From: UBA10348 sp002469915
GTDB taxonomy: Bacteria; Bacteroidota; Rhodothermia; Rhodothermales; UBA10348
DNA: 64,000 bases
Direction: 5' to 3'
Assembly: GCA_029249345.1 (NCBI GenBank)
Contig: JAQWHM010000021.1
Span: forward strand, 1-64,000
Numbering within the stretch: the first letter of the stretch is position 1; each line of letters opens with the position of its first letter. The translations under genes and the position numbers were made by a program. Shown here piece after piece: positions 27,648 through 36,581 of the stretch. The notes below the pieces were generated by a model. That model made no database searches and was not told where the DNA came from. It was given only the letters and a program-made list of their open reading frames with translations.

Positions 27648-29330
27648 ATGCAGACCTATCTACATTCCGCCATCCTAGGGGCGCTTTCCGAAATGGGCGG
27701 CGCGCCAGACGATTTCCAGCCTGAGTTTCAGCAGCCAGGGAATCCAGACCACGGCGATCTCGCGTGCAATGCAGCGATGCAATTGGCGCGCCACTTTCGC
27801 AAAGCACCCCGACAGATCGCAGAAGATCTGAAGATACATCTCGAGGCACTTCCCGTCGATCCTGATCGCATTTCAGCAATTGAAGTGGCCGGTCCCGGCT
27901 TCCTCAATTTTCGATTTTCTGACGTCTACCTATTCAAGGCGCTCTCCAGTGTTCTGGAGGCAGGCGCCAGCTACGGCCGGACCCACTCTGGAGAGGGCAA
28001 GCGCGCCCTCGTTGAATTTGTTTCCGCAAACCCAACCGGACCGCTAACAGTAGGGCACGGACGAAATGCCGTTCTGGGCGATACGGTGGCAAACCTGCTG
28101 GAGTGGACTGGATTCGAGGTAGATAGAGAATACTATTTCAACGATGCGGGTCGGCAGATGCGCATTCTCGGGGAATCTGTTCAGGCTCGCTATCTGGCAG
28201 CCGTTAATCCCGACCTAGCAACCAAGATGATCGGAGATCCTCCTGATGAGACCTCCGTGCCGGAGCCGTTTCCGGAAGATGGATACCTAGGTGGTTACAT
28301 CACAGACATAGCAATCAAATTGGTTGGTCAAGACGGATTGGATCCAAATGACTCTGAGCAATTCAAGAAAGCAGCCGAGAAGACAATTTTTGCTGATATA
28401 GAGGGAACGCTTGGTCGTATGGGCATCAAGATGGATGCGTTCTTTAACGAGAAGAGTCTCTATGACAGCGGTCAAGTATGGGACATCGTTGAGAAATTCA
28501 GAGAATTGGATCTGGCATATGACAAGGATGGGGCGGTTTGGCTGAAAACAACTGCTTTTGGCAAAGAGCAGGACACTGTGCTGGTCAAAAGTAGTGGTGA
28601 ACCCACCTACCGACTTCCCGACATCGGTTACCACGTGGATAAACTGAAACGTGGTTACGACAGGATTGTCGACATTTTTGGGGCAGACCATATTGCAACG
28701 TTTCCGGATGTCGTGGCAGGCACTCGAGCGCTTGGATTTGATGCAGACCGGATTGATGTGGTCATCTATCAGTTTGTGACATTGGTCCGAAGTGGTCAGC
28801 CGGTCAAAATGAGTACCCGAAAAGCTACTTTCGTGACATTAGACGAATTGATGAACGAAGTAGGAGAAGACGTAACTCGGTTCTTTTTCCTAATGCGTTC
28901 CCCGAATACTCACTTGGAATTCGATCTAGATCTGGCAAAAGAAGCCAGCGATACCAATCCTGTATTCTACCTACAATACGCCCATGCCCGAATTCAGTCC
29001 ATACTTCGGAAAGCCAGTGAGTTGGGACTCGGAAACGGTCTAGAAGCAGACGTTACCTTGCTGACCCACGATGCCGAGATTACATTAATGAAAACATTAA
29101 TGGGCTTGCCAGACAGCATCGTGCGGGCAGCTACCCACAGTGAACCTCACCGATTAGCGGGCTACCTCAGAGAAGTTGCCGTTGCGTTTTCCCAGTTCTA
29201 CAATCACTGCCGCATTGTTGGCGAAGAGGAAAAACTAGCAGCAGCGCGTCTCCAATTGGCCCGGGCAACGGCGCTCGTCCTTTGCAACGGACTAACGGTG
29301 CTCGGCATTTCCGCTCCAGATCGGATGTAA
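27648..29330 (+). CDS. argS: Arginyl-tRNA synthetase
   Basis: A 560-residue class I aminoacyl-tRNA synthetase charging tRNA-Arg. The N-terminal additional domain occupies about residues 1-110. The class I signature reads NPTGPLTVGHGRNAV (near 125-139), a variant of HVGH with Thr first that is common in this family. A KMSTRKATFVTLDEL region (near 385-399) is the second signature. A DALR anticodon-binding domain ends the protein. The frame opens at a GTG at 27564, but the conserved N-terminus starts with ATG 27648. Prephenate dehydratase follows 16 bp after the stop. Confidence 0.96.
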   Translation: MQTYLHSAILGALSEMGGAPDDFQPEFQQPGNPDHGDLACNAAMQLARHFRKAPRQIAEDLKIHLEALPVDPDRISAIEVAGPGFLNFRFSDVYLFKALSSVLEAGASYGRTHSGEGKRALVEFVSANPTGPLTVGHGRNAVLGDTVANLLEWTGFEVDREYYFNDAGRQMRILGESVQARYLAAVNPDLATKMIGDPPDETSVPEPFPEDGYLGGYITDIAIKLVGQDGLDPNDSEQFKKAAEKTIFADIEGTLGRMGIKMDAFFNEKSLYDSGQVWDIVEKFRELDLAYDKDGAVWLKTTAFGKEQDTVLVKSSGEPTYRLPDIGYHVDKLKRGYDRIVDIFGADHIATFPDVVAGTRALGFDADRIDVVIYQFVTLVRSGQPVKMSTRKATFVTLDELMNEVGEDVTRFFFLMRSPNTHLEFDLDLAKEASDTNPVFYLQYAHARIQSILRKASELGLGNGLEADVTLLTHDAEITLMKTLMGLPDSIVRAATHSEPHRLAGYLREVAVAFSQFYNHCRIVGEEEKLAAARLQLARATALVLCNGLTVLGISAPDRM

Positions 29331-29346
29331 CCTACCAGATGAAGCC

Positions 29347-30201
29347 ATGAATATTGCTTTTCAAGGAGAAACGGGGGCTTACAGCGAAGAAGCGGTATCT
29401 GCCCTCTATCCAGACGGTATCGCCGTTCCCTACCCCAGTTTTGATGCAGTTTTTGAAGCTGTGGCAACCGGCCAAGCAGATCGGGCTGTCATTCCCATAG
29501 AAAACTCACTTTACGGGAGCGTACATCAGAATTACGATTTACTTCGAGAACATGATTTGCGCATAAGAGCTGAAGTTCAACTTCGCATTCGCCACCAATT
29601 GCTGAGCGTTCACGGGAGCAGTTTACAATCCATCCAAACGGTTTTATCTCATCCACAAGCTTTGGGACAATGCCGCGAGTTTCTAAAATCGAACCTCCCG
29701 AACGCAACAGTCGTGTCAGCCTACGATACAGCCGGAGCGGCCAAACTGGTGGCCGAATCTGCTGATGTATCTCGCGCGGCTATTGCAAGCCGCGCCGCTG
29801 CAACAGAATACCAGTTGCAGACCCTCGCATCAGATATCGAGAGTAATCATGAGAACTATACTCGATTTTTAGCTTTGGCTCGTCCGGAAGATCACGTTCC
29901 TGAAAAGCTGCATTCTGATGAGTCGGAATCAGAAATGAAAACCTCAGTTTTGTACGCACAGAGTGAAAATGTCCCCGGAAGTCTGTTCAAAAGTCTGGCT
30001 GTTTTCGCTCTAAGAGATATCGACCTCTTAAAAATTGAGAGCCGTCCTCTCGTAGGAAGCCCCGGCAAGTACATTTTTTATCTCGACCTTTTGGGCCACG
30101 AAACCGATGAGCGAGTCAAAAATGCGCTGCATCATCTCAATGAGGTAGCAGCTACCGTATCCCTACTCGGATCATATCGGACCGGACGATTCATCGATTG
30201 A
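29347..30201 (+). CDS. pheA: Prephenate dehydratase
   Basis: A 284-residue monofunctional prephenate dehydratase, converting prephenate to phenylpyruvate for phenylalanine synthesis. The catalytic domain starts with IAFQGETGAYSEEAV and carries VIPIENSLYGSVH; the conserved TRF motif of the active site is ENYTRFLALAR (about 173-183). The C-terminal 80 residues form an ACT regulatory domain with ESRPLVGSPGKYIFYLDL, the phenylalanine-binding ESRP motif, so feedback inhibition is expected. No chorismate mutase domain is fused. It probably shares a transcript with argS. Confidence 0.95.
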   Translation: MNIAFQGETGAYSEEAVSALYPDGIAVPYPSFDAVFEAVATGQADRAVIPIENSLYGSVHQNYDLLREHDLRIRAEVQLRIRHQLLSVHGSSLQSIQTVLSHPQALGQCREFLKSNLPNATVVSAYDTAGAAKLVAESADVSRAAIASRAAATEYQLQTLASDIESNHENYTRFLALARPEDHVPEKLHSDESESEMKTSVLYAQSENVPGSLFKSLAVFALRDIDLLKIESRPLVGSPGKYIFYLDLLGHETDERVKNALHHLNEVAATVSLLGSYRTGRFID

Positions 30202-30367
30202 TTCTTGGTGGCTAGAATGAGGGTTACCAAGCCGAATATGTTCTGCAATGGCAACTTGTAGGTACCATTGACGTAGCCTTTGCCGTTCTGTTTGGTGTCC
30301 TGCTATCTGATTATGAGAACTTTAGTCCTCACAGAAGCAAACATCGAAGCCGTCCCATCAACCTGAG

Positions 30368-30375
30368 TATCTTTG
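30368..30375 (+). promoter_or_regulatory. Possible TAnnTTTG promoter element before the sigma factor
   Basis: TATCTTTG matches the Bacteroidota -7 consensus exactly and ends 4 nt before the ATG at 30380. Transcription from it would give a nearly leaderless mRNA. No TTG is visible at the proper distance upstream, so support is partial. Confidence 0.3.
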
Positions 30376-30379
30376 CAGC

Positions 30380-30934
30380 ATGCAGGATTTGACCACATTG
30401 GTAACGAGCGCCAAGAAAGGCGATCAGGACGCGCTATCGGCAGTTTTGAAAAGAATAGAGCCAGCATTACGGTCCTTTTTCATCAATCGAATTGGTCGCA
30501 GAATTGATGTGGATGATCTGGTTCAGAATACCCTACTACGAGTCCATCGGGGGCTTCCAGATTTAAAGGATGATTCGCGACTGAAGGCGTTTGCCATGAA
30601 AGGTGCCCTCTACGAACTCCAAGATTTTTACCGCGGAAGATATACGCCCAAAGAAGCCCTTTTCGACGCCCATGATCCGCCAGAAATTGGAGCTACGGAT
30701 CCTCGAGTAGGCGATAAACTAGACGTAGAACAAGCGCTAAGCTCGCTTTCTCCGAAGGCTCGGGAAATTATTGAGCTGAGGGAATACGGCTACAAGTACG
30801 AGGAAATAGCCGATATGATCGGCTCAACAGAAGCCGCCATTAAAATGCAGGTGAAGCGCGCATTTGACAGAATGCGCGACGCTCTAATGCTGTTTTTTCT
30901 ATGGATCCTTATCCCGGCAACCATTCCGAGATAA
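30380..30934 (+). CDS. ECF-type RNA polymerase sigma factor with hydrophobic C-terminal tail
   Basis: A 184-residue sigma-70-family ECF factor. Region 2 is at about 15-85 (RIDVDDLVQNTLLRVHRGL is the core) and region 4 at about 110-168, with the helix-turn-helix REYGYKYEEIADMIGSTEAAIK. After the last helix the protein ends in ALMLFFLWILIPATIPR, a strongly hydrophobic stretch of about 14 residues that standard ECF factors lack. It may pack against the anti-sigma factor or touch the membrane. A FecR-type anti-sigma gene follows 101 bp downstream and a TonB receptor after that, so it is probably the regulatory sigma factor of that transport system. Confidence 0.87.
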   Translation: MQDLTTLVTSAKKGDQDALSAVLKRIEPALRSFFINRIGRRIDVDDLVQNTLLRVHRGLPDLKDDSRLKAFAMKGALYELQDFYRGRYTPKEALFDAHDPPEIGATDPRVGDKLDVEQALSSLSPKAREIIELREYGYKYEEIADMIGSTEAAIKMQVKRAFDRMRDALMLFFLWILIPATIPR

Positions 30935-30951
30935 CAATCTGTTACTTTTTT
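30932..30951 (+). terminator. Possible weak terminator overlapping the sigma-factor stop
   Basis: TAACA (30932-30936) and TGTTA (30940-30944) form a 5-bp stem around ATC, followed by C and six T. The stem is A/T-rich and includes the stop codon. Weak candidate that might separate the sigma and FecR genes. Confidence 0.25.
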
Positions 30952-31035
30952 CAGGAACAATGCGGCTTTGAGGATGAACAGAAGTCGTCCCCCGATGGCT
31001 ACTGATTAGATCTTGGAAACGCAACGACCTTCAAC

Positions 31036-32163
31036 ATGTCCCCGTATTTGGACCAAATCATAGGCTCAGACCACTTCACGGAAGCAGAACGCTCTGCCAT
31101 CCGGGATGCGGTCCGTCTTGATCCCAAACTTAAAGAAGCGGTTGCTTCTTGGGCACAGTTGGCAGGGCACGTTTCAGATCGATGGGCAGAGGACGTTCCC
31201 TCAAGAAATGTTTTAGTGCTGCTTGCACTCAAAGAAACGCTCCCTCGCTCTATTCTAAATGATGATGAGTCTAAAGACTTAGCTGAGGCCGGAAGAAGAC
31301 TTGAAGACATTATGTCCGGACATCCGGCGGTAGCAACCATTCTGGATCGTATCCGAGATGATGCAGCGTCCTTCCACGCATCCTGGGATGCCGTTCTGGG
31401 AAGTCGCTCCGACCGTGCGGCTCAATCGAGCGTGCGAAAACCAATGAGATTGGTCAGAACAGCTTTGTCCGTCGCTGCGGTTATCGCTCTTTTTGCCATT
31501 GGAATACGCCAATTCACGCCCAACGCCACCTCTCCTGTTCCGCAGGTTGTCACGGCTATGGGCGAAATGAAGACCGTTACGCTGGATGATGGTACTACGG
31601 TCCGGATGCATCCAGGATCGTCCTTGACGTGGAGCGATGAATTTGAAAGAACATTAACCTTCGAAGGAGCTGCATTTTTCGACGTGACTGCGTCACCAGA
31701 GCCTTTCATCGTTCACACTTCCCATTCTCAGACTACGGTTCTTGGGACATCGTTCGGCATACGGACACTGCCTGATGCCAAAACCGAGGTTACTCTCGTT
31801 TCAGGTCGCGTTTCAGTAAGCTCTTCAGGAAATGCAGATCAGGTCGCTGTGCTTGAACCTGGACAACAAAGTATTATTTCATCGTCACGCGTTACTGTAG
31901 AAAACGTTGAATTGAATACCGCTCTGAACTGGTCAGAATTGATCGTTTTCCGCGACACACAGATGAAGAAAGTCGCCAAAACACTAGCCGAACGATTTGC
32001 CGTGACCATCACGGTAGCCGATGACCTTCAGAAAACGCCATTAACGGGTACCTTTGATCAAAGCAGAGGCATTCATGCCATTCTGGATATCATTGCCGCC
32101 GCGCTCGGTGCTGACCTAGATATCCAAAAAGAAGGCTCGGCGTATCATCTCTCTCGCCCATAA
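31036..32163 (+). CDS. FecR-type anti-sigma factor
   Basis: A 375-residue membrane protein. The N-terminal cytoplasmic part (1-135) is longer than in E. coli FecR and is rich in acidic helices. One transmembrane span covers about 140-160 (RTALSVAAVIALFAIGI). The periplasmic FecR domain starts with VVTAMGEMKTVTLDDGTTV and continues with GAAFFDV, FIVHTSHSQTTVLGTSF and GRVSVSS. A C-terminal DUF4974-like domain follows, with FRDTQMKKVAKTLAERF and ITGTF-type segments (here LTGTFDQSRGI). FecR proteins hold or activate an ECF sigma factor in response to a TonB-dependent receptor. It stands between the sigma factor and the receptor, the expected order. Confidence 0.9.
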   Translation: MSPYLDQIIGSDHFTEAERSAIRDAVRLDPKLKEAVASWAQLAGHVSDRWAEDVPSRNVLVLLALKETLPRSILNDDESKDLAEAGRRLEDIMSGHPAVATILDRIRDDAASFHASWDAVLGSRSDRAAQSSVRKPMRLVRTALSVAAVIALFAIGIRQFTPNATSPVPQVVTAMGEMKTVTLDDGTTVRMHPGSSLTWSDEFERTLTFEGAAFFDVTASPEPFIVHTSHSQTTVLGTSFGIRTLPDAKTEVTLVSGRVSVSSSGNADQVAVLEPGQQSIISSSRVTVENVELNTALNWSELIVFRDTQMKKVAKTLAERFAVTITVADDLQKTPLTGTFDQSRGIHAILDIIAAALGADLDIQKEGSAYHLSRP

Positions 32164-32264
32164 TCTGACGACTCGAGTCATCCCCTGTTTTTTCGTCGTG
32201 GAACGCACACAGGAAGTCGGGCTATAAGCAGACTGACCGTCATGCAAAGCCTCCGTCCATTTCT

Positions 32265-34910
32265 GTGCCCGGCAAACTCTTTCCATCCTTCTTCTGGTGC
32301 CTGGTCCTTCTGATATCCTCCTTCACGGTACGTGTGGCCGAGGGTCAGGATATTCGACTCGAATTTCAAAACACGCCGCTCATTGAAGCGCTCGATTCTT
32401 TCCGTGAAATCACGGGCGTAGATGTCGTCTATAGTCCTCAAATGGCCGAATATCATCGAACCTCCTGTATCTATGCAGGTCGTTCCCTTCGAGAAGCACT
32501 CATCTGTATTGTAACAGGCCTACCGTTCAGAACGCAGGAAGTTAGCAGAAGTCAGTTTGTACTCATCCCGTTCTCTACGTCAATCGATACGAGTACCGAA
32601 CGGTTTGTGTTCAGTGGATTTGTAGTGGATGCACAATCTCAAGAGACGCTCATTGGAGCTCACTTGCTGCTCCCAGGTATCGGCGCAGGCACCGTTACAA
32701 ATGATGCAGGGTTTTTTGCTTTTCCCGGCCTTCCCGGTCGAGCAGTAGAAGTTCAGGTATCCTATCTGGGATTTTCCCCGTTGGATACGACGCTGGTCGT
32801 GGATGGAGAACCCGTCTTATTTGCACTTCGACCCTCTACTTCCTTTCTAGAAGACGTAGTGATCGAGGAATCATCTAGCCAACGCGCCGATCTGGTCGTA
32901 ACGCCCGGACTGTTGACCTTACCTCCGAGTGAGCTTGCAGCCCTCCCGGGATCGCTTGGCGGACATGATGTACTGGAGGCGCTCAGATGGATGCCAGGTA
33001 TTGAGCGTGCTGGTGAGGCAACGGGAGGCCTTCTCGTCCGAGGTAGCGGTCCTGATCAGAATCTGTATCTCATTGATGGAGCTCCAGTATATCATCCTTG
33101 GCACGCATTCAGCCTCGTTTCCACCTTTCAAACAGATACCTTCAAGGATATCTCCTTTTATCGAGGGTCCTTTCCGGCCGAGTACGGTGGACGTCTGTCT
33201 GCTGTCTTGGATGCAGAGCTGAGGGATGGTGCTCGAACCGAACCCCGAGCTACTTTTGGCATCTCGGCGCTTAACGCCAATTTTCTAATAGAAAGCCCGA
33301 TCAGCCCATCCAGCTCGTTCATGCTGTCCGGTCGACGATCCTACATTGATAAACTTCTGGGCCGAAATCATCCCGTAGAGGATGATTTCGGCCGCCGAGA
33401 CACCCTTCGAACTGGCTATTATTTTTACGACTGGAGTGCAAAGCTATCCCATCGCCCAGATCCTCGATCCAACTTTAGTATCTCCTATTACTCAGGAAGG
33501 GATGCGCTAGATCTACGATTACCTTTCGATCTCTCGCTCGACTTTTCTTCTTGGCTGCGACCAGCGGATCTCTTTTTCGAGGTAGACCAAAGTTGGGGGA
33601 ATCGCATTGTTAGTGCGCGGTATAGGCGCCTAGTCAATGACAAAATATTCATCACGGCAACCGGCTATAGCTCCAACTACAGTGCAGCCGAAAATACGTT
33701 TATTCAGCCCACACAGACCGCGTCGGTACGCTCACAATACAATGTGAATCTGGAAGATCTTGGGACCCGTTTCGACCTAGACTACTACCCTACCCTTCGA
33801 CATCAAATCCGCGTTGGAGCCGCCCTTGTCCATCATCGTTTTTCATCGACGATTAAAGCCCTCGTTGCGTATTCACCCAGTTTGTCAGAGCCTCTTGAGC
33901 AATACAGCTCCACCCAAACCACGGAAGCGGCCCTCTACATTCAAGATTTCTGGAAGCCCTCGCCTTCTCTACGCATTCTTCCCGGTATTCGCCTGTCATT
34001 TTTCGGAAAGGAAGGTGTCGTTCAAGCATCGCCCCGTATTACGGCTCAGTACGCAGTCCACCCAACAAATCTAGTTGTGCGGGCTTCTGCGTCCACCCAT
34101 GTGCAGTACCTCCAACGTATTCGTGACCGGCACTCTTATCTCTATGATCTCGTTTCGAGTAGATGGGTTCCCTCTGGAAACTCGACCCGTCCTTCTCGTT
34201 CTGGACAGATCACCGCTGGAGTCGAGTCCAGGGCCTTGAAACGCACAACCATCAAAATGGATGTGTTCGCCCGAGGAGGACGAGGAGTGCTTCTACCCAA
34301 AGATGAATTCCAATCAAAAGACGGCCTACTAGGACCAGGTATAGAAATCACGACTCTTCTGGGTCAATACACGGAAGGGCTCGAACGATCCTACGGAACG
34401 GAGTTGAGCATCGACACTTCGTGGAAGCGATGGAAAGTATTGTCGTCGTACACAGGAATGAGAGCCGAAAACCGAGCTCGAAACCAGTCTGAAGAGGTTT
34501 TCTACCCAACCCGCTTTGACGTGCCTCGTTCGTTTTCCATGGTCGGACACCGGGAAGCTGGGAAATGGAAAACGGGATTTGCCCTCATCTGGAGATCGGG
34601 TTACCCGATTACGGTGCCCGTGTCTAGGTATCAACTGGAAGATCCGATTTCAGGAGAGTCCCCATGGTATTACCACCGGCCTGACCTGAATAACGGTCGG
34701 CTTCCCGCTTATTTTCGATTAGACCTAAACATGGCCTACGGATTTCACTGGGGTTCGGCTGATTGGTCGGTCGGAATCAACCTCTACAATGCAATCAATC
34801 GGCGCAACGTGGTTGGACAAACATTCGACCCTGCTCGAGAAACGTTTAGCCCCAAAGACCGATTAGGGCTGCCTCTACTTCCACTTTTTGACCTGAAAAT
34901 GGAAATATGA
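32265..34910 (+). CDS. TonB-dependent receptor with STN domain (FecA-like, signal-transducing)
   Basis: An 881-residue outer-membrane protein. The start is GTG at 32265; the signal peptide ends near AEGQ (about 28). Residues 29-105 are an STN (secretin/TonB short N-terminal) domain, typical of receptors that signal to FecR proteins. A carboxypeptidase-regulatory-like domain follows (about 110-195), then the plug (about 210-320; LRWMPGIERAGEATGGLLVRG and GAPVYHPWHAFSLVSTF) and the barrel. The plug sequence has a DAELRDG end typical of the Bacteroidota group. The substrate is unknown; iron chelates are the usual guess for FecI/FecR/FecA systems. DUF4249 overlaps its 3' end by 4 bp. A perfect 14-bp hairpin lies within the gene at 33360-33393. 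Confidence 0.92.
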   Translation: MPGKLFPSFFWCLVLLISSFTVRVAEGQDIRLEFQNTPLIEALDSFREITGVDVVYSPQMAEYHRTSCIYAGRSLREALICIVTGLPFRTQEVSRSQFVLIPFSTSIDTSTERFVFSGFVVDAQSQETLIGAHLLLPGIGAGTVTNDAGFFAFPGLPGRAVEVQVSYLGFSPLDTTLVVDGEPVLFALRPSTSFLEDVVIEESSSQRADLVVTPGLLTLPPSELAALPGSLGGHDVLEALRWMPGIERAGEATGGLLVRGSGPDQNLYLIDGAPVYHPWHAFSLVSTFQTDTFKDISFYRGSFPAEYGGRLSAVLDAELRDGARTEPRATFGISALNANFLIESPISPSSSFMLSGRRSYIDKLLGRNHPVEDDFGRRDTLRTGYYFYDWSAKLSHRPDPRSNFSISYYSGRDALDLRLPFDLSLDFSSWLRPADLFFEVDQSWGNRIVSARYRRLVNDKIFITATGYSSNYSAAENTFIQPTQTASVRSQYNVNLEDLGTRFDLDYYPTLRHQIRVGAALVHHRFSSTIKALVAYSPSLSEPLEQYSSTQTTEAALYIQDFWKPSPSLRILPGIRLSFFGKEGVVQASPRITAQYAVHPTNLVVRASASTHVQYLQRIRDRHSYLYDLVSSRWVPSGNSTRPSRSGQITAGVESRALKRTTIKMDVFARGGRGVLLPKDEFQSKDGLLGPGIEITTLLGQYTEGLERSYGTELSIDTSWKRWKVLSSYTGMRAENRARNQSEEVFYPTRFDVPRSFSMVGHREAGKWKTGFALIWRSGYPITVPVSRYQLEDPISGESPWYYHRPDLNNGRLPAYFRLDLNMAYGFHWGSADWSVGINLYNAINRRNVVGQTFDPARETFSPKDRLGLPLLPLFDLKMEI
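33360..33393. repeat. Perfect 14-bp hairpin inside the FecA-like receptor gene
   Basis: GGCCGAAATCATCC (33360-33373) pairs perfectly with GGATGATTTCGGCC (33380-33393) around a 6-nt loop. The stem is within codons about 366-376 of the receptor. No T-run follows, so it is not a simple terminator. Confidence 0.75.
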
Positions 34911-35797
34911 GACGATTCGCTTACCTATCCGTTTGGTCGATCATCCTCGCCTTAGGCGTCCAGGGATGCGACAGCGTTCAACCCAATGAGCCAGGCACTC
35001 TTGTAGTAGAGGCGTTTTTCAATGTGGGTCAACCCTTGCCAGTCGTCACGGTCAAGCAGGCGGCGGCGCTCAATAGCCTGACTGAATCTGCCGTTGAAGC
35101 AACCGTAAGTCTCATGATGCAAGGTCAATCGTTCGCCTACGTTCGAACCTCAGATCCACTTCGATATGCCCCAGAAGACTCGGAATACGTTATTCCATCG
35201 GGCGCGGCTTACCAACTCACGGTGTCAACGGAAGAACGTACGGCACTCGTCTCAGGAATTACTCCTCAGGTCATTTCCATTGATCGCATCAGCGTAGAAG
35301 TAAGTAAAACGCCCATTTTTGCTGTTTTTGTTGATACATTGAACCTTGGTCTAGACTCGTTGAACCTTAGTCTAGATGCTTCTCAGCGATTCATATACCC
35401 TGTCGAAGTAGCCATAGAATGGCGAGGCGCGGATGTTGCCGACTTTAATCCATGGATAGAATCCAGACTTGAGCCGGTCACCTCTTTTTCCTCATCTATC
35501 GTTGATTTTTTTCTTCTTCCCAGCCAAGTGTTTCCCGAATCGGATACCACACCAGTTGACGGCAACCTACATTCTTGGTCAGGTGTATATGCTGTACCTG
35601 TAACCGAAGAATCGTCTCCCCTTCCCGATCATGAACTAAAGATTACCCTTCTACGCTCGGACGAACAGTATGCCCGATTTGCCACGAGTAGAAACGATCC
35701 TGTCCGGCGTGAACCAGCATCCAATCTACAAGGCGCCATCGGATTTGTAGGTGCCATCTCTGTGGACTCTGTCCGCGTAACCGTTTCTAACCAATAG
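34907..35797 (+). CDS. DUF4249 lipoprotein
   Basis: A 296-residue exported protein overlapping the receptor gene by 4 bp (ATGA), so the two are translationally coupled. The signal peptide ends in VQGC with Cys21, a lipobox. The beginning of the mature protein, GTLVVEAFFNVGQPLPVVTVKQ, and the segment YQLTVSTEERTALVSGITPQ match DUF4249, a family that accompanies TonB receptors in Bacteroidota and is thought to act as a surface-associated partner. A tandem 21-bp duplication at 35339-35380 encodes LNLGLDS/LNLSLDA. Function unknown beyond association with the receptor. Confidence 0.82.
   Translation: MRRFAYLSVWSIILALGVQGCDSVQPNEPGTLVVEAFFNVGQPLPVVTVKQAAALNSLTESAVEATVSLMMQGQSFAYVRTSDPLRYAPEDSEYVIPSGAAYQLTVSTEERTALVSGITPQVISIDRISVEVSKTPIFAVFVDTLNLGLDSLNLSLDASQRFIYPVEVAIEWRGADVADFNPWIESRLEPVTSFSSSIVDFFLLPSQVFPESDTTPVDGNLHSWSGVYAVPVTEESSPLPDHELKITLLRSDEQYARFATSRNDPVRREPASNLQGAIGFVGAISVDSVRVTVSNQ
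35339..35380 (+). repeat. Tandem 21-bp duplication inside the DUF4249 gene
   Basis: Two adjacent 21-bp units, each starting TTGAACCTT and containing GTCTAGA, encode the 7-residue pair LNLGLDS and LNLSLDA. The reading frame is preserved. Confidence 0.6.
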
Positions 35798-35801
35798 CTC
35801 C

Positions 35802-36482
35802 ATGTCCTTTAATCGTGTCAAGCCTTTTGAAATGCCTGATATCCCTGAAAACGGGGGTACGGTTACGTCCTTGTCTGCCCAGAAAAAGGATGCGAATCGG
35901 TGTTCCATTTTCCTAAATGGTAAATATGCTTTTGGCGTTCATATGGATGTGGTCCTGAATCAAGGCACTCAAAAAGGAATGGAGCTCAGTGCTGAACAAT
36001 GCGCTGAACTCATTCAAGAGGACTTGTATTTCAAAGGCCTGAAAAGGTGTTTGGACTTCATTAACTATCGACCTCGTACCCGGAAAGAAATCACATCCCG
36101 CCTCGAGCAGCTTGGGATCCCAACAGATCTCGCGGATCGAATCTGCGCACGTCTAGACGAGCTCGGGTATATCGATGATCAAATGTTTGCTGAACAATGG
36201 TCCGCTTCCCGTTTTCGCTCCAAAGGATTTGGGCCCGTTAGAATAAAGCAGGAGTTGATCCAGAAAGGAATCTCCGTCAGTATTGCAGAAGCCACGGTGC
36301 TCGATGTCATGCCCGAGTCTAAGATTCAGGCACAGCTTCGTAATCAACTTGATCTAGCCTTACGCCGTTATCGGAAAGAAGCAGACCCGTCCGTCAAAAA
36401 GCGTAAAATCATTCAATTTCTCGGTCGAAGAGGATACCCGAGCGCCTCCATTCTCGCAGAGCTAGCCAATCGAAAGCTGTAA
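35802..36482 (+). CDS. recX: RecX-family regulatory protein
   Basis: A 226-residue RecX homologue. RecX binds RecA filaments and limits their activity. The helical repeat core covers about 85-215; the signature RPRTRKEITSRLEQLGIP (residues about 90-107) and the segments LDELGYIDDQMFAEQW and RSKGFGPVRIKQELIQKGI are clear. A 70-residue N-terminal extension with a beta-rich NRCSIFLNGKYAFGVHMDVV segment precedes it, as in other Bacteroidota RecX proteins. It follows DUF4249 by 4 bp and so appears to belong to the same transcript, although a functional link is not obvious. recA itself is not in the window. Confidence 0.9.
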   Translation: MSFNRVKPFEMPDIPENGGTVTSLSAQKKDANRCSIFLNGKYAFGVHMDVVLNQGTQKGMELSAEQCAELIQEDLYFKGLKRCLDFINYRPRTRKEITSRLEQLGIPTDLADRICARLDELGYIDDQMFAEQWSASRFRSKGFGPVRIKQELIQKGISVSIAEATVLDVMPESKIQAQLRNQLDLALRRYRKEADPSVKKRKIIQFLGRRGYPSASILAELANRKL

Positions 36483-36581
36483 AAATATCGATTCTGAGCA
36501 AATTTCGGGATCAAAGTGGCATAGAATCGTATAGCATTGAAGTGCTGACCGCCCTTCTTCCCGCCCCCGCCTCTCCCACGA

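Noticed and set aside
29774..29795. 8-bp perfect hairpin (GCGCGGCT/AGCCGCGC) in pheA
   Set aside because: Short GC-rich stem encoding an Ala/Arg-rich stretch; expected by chance given composition, and no T-run follows.
30202..30379. tRNA or small RNA gene in the 178-bp gap before the sigma factor
   Set aside because: I found no T-loop, acceptor-stem pairing or terminator; nothing beyond a possible promoter element.
32164..32264. Hairpin near TGACGACTCGAGTCA after the FecR gene as a terminator
   Set aside because: Stem is only four clean pairs and the T-run lies several bases away; not convincing.
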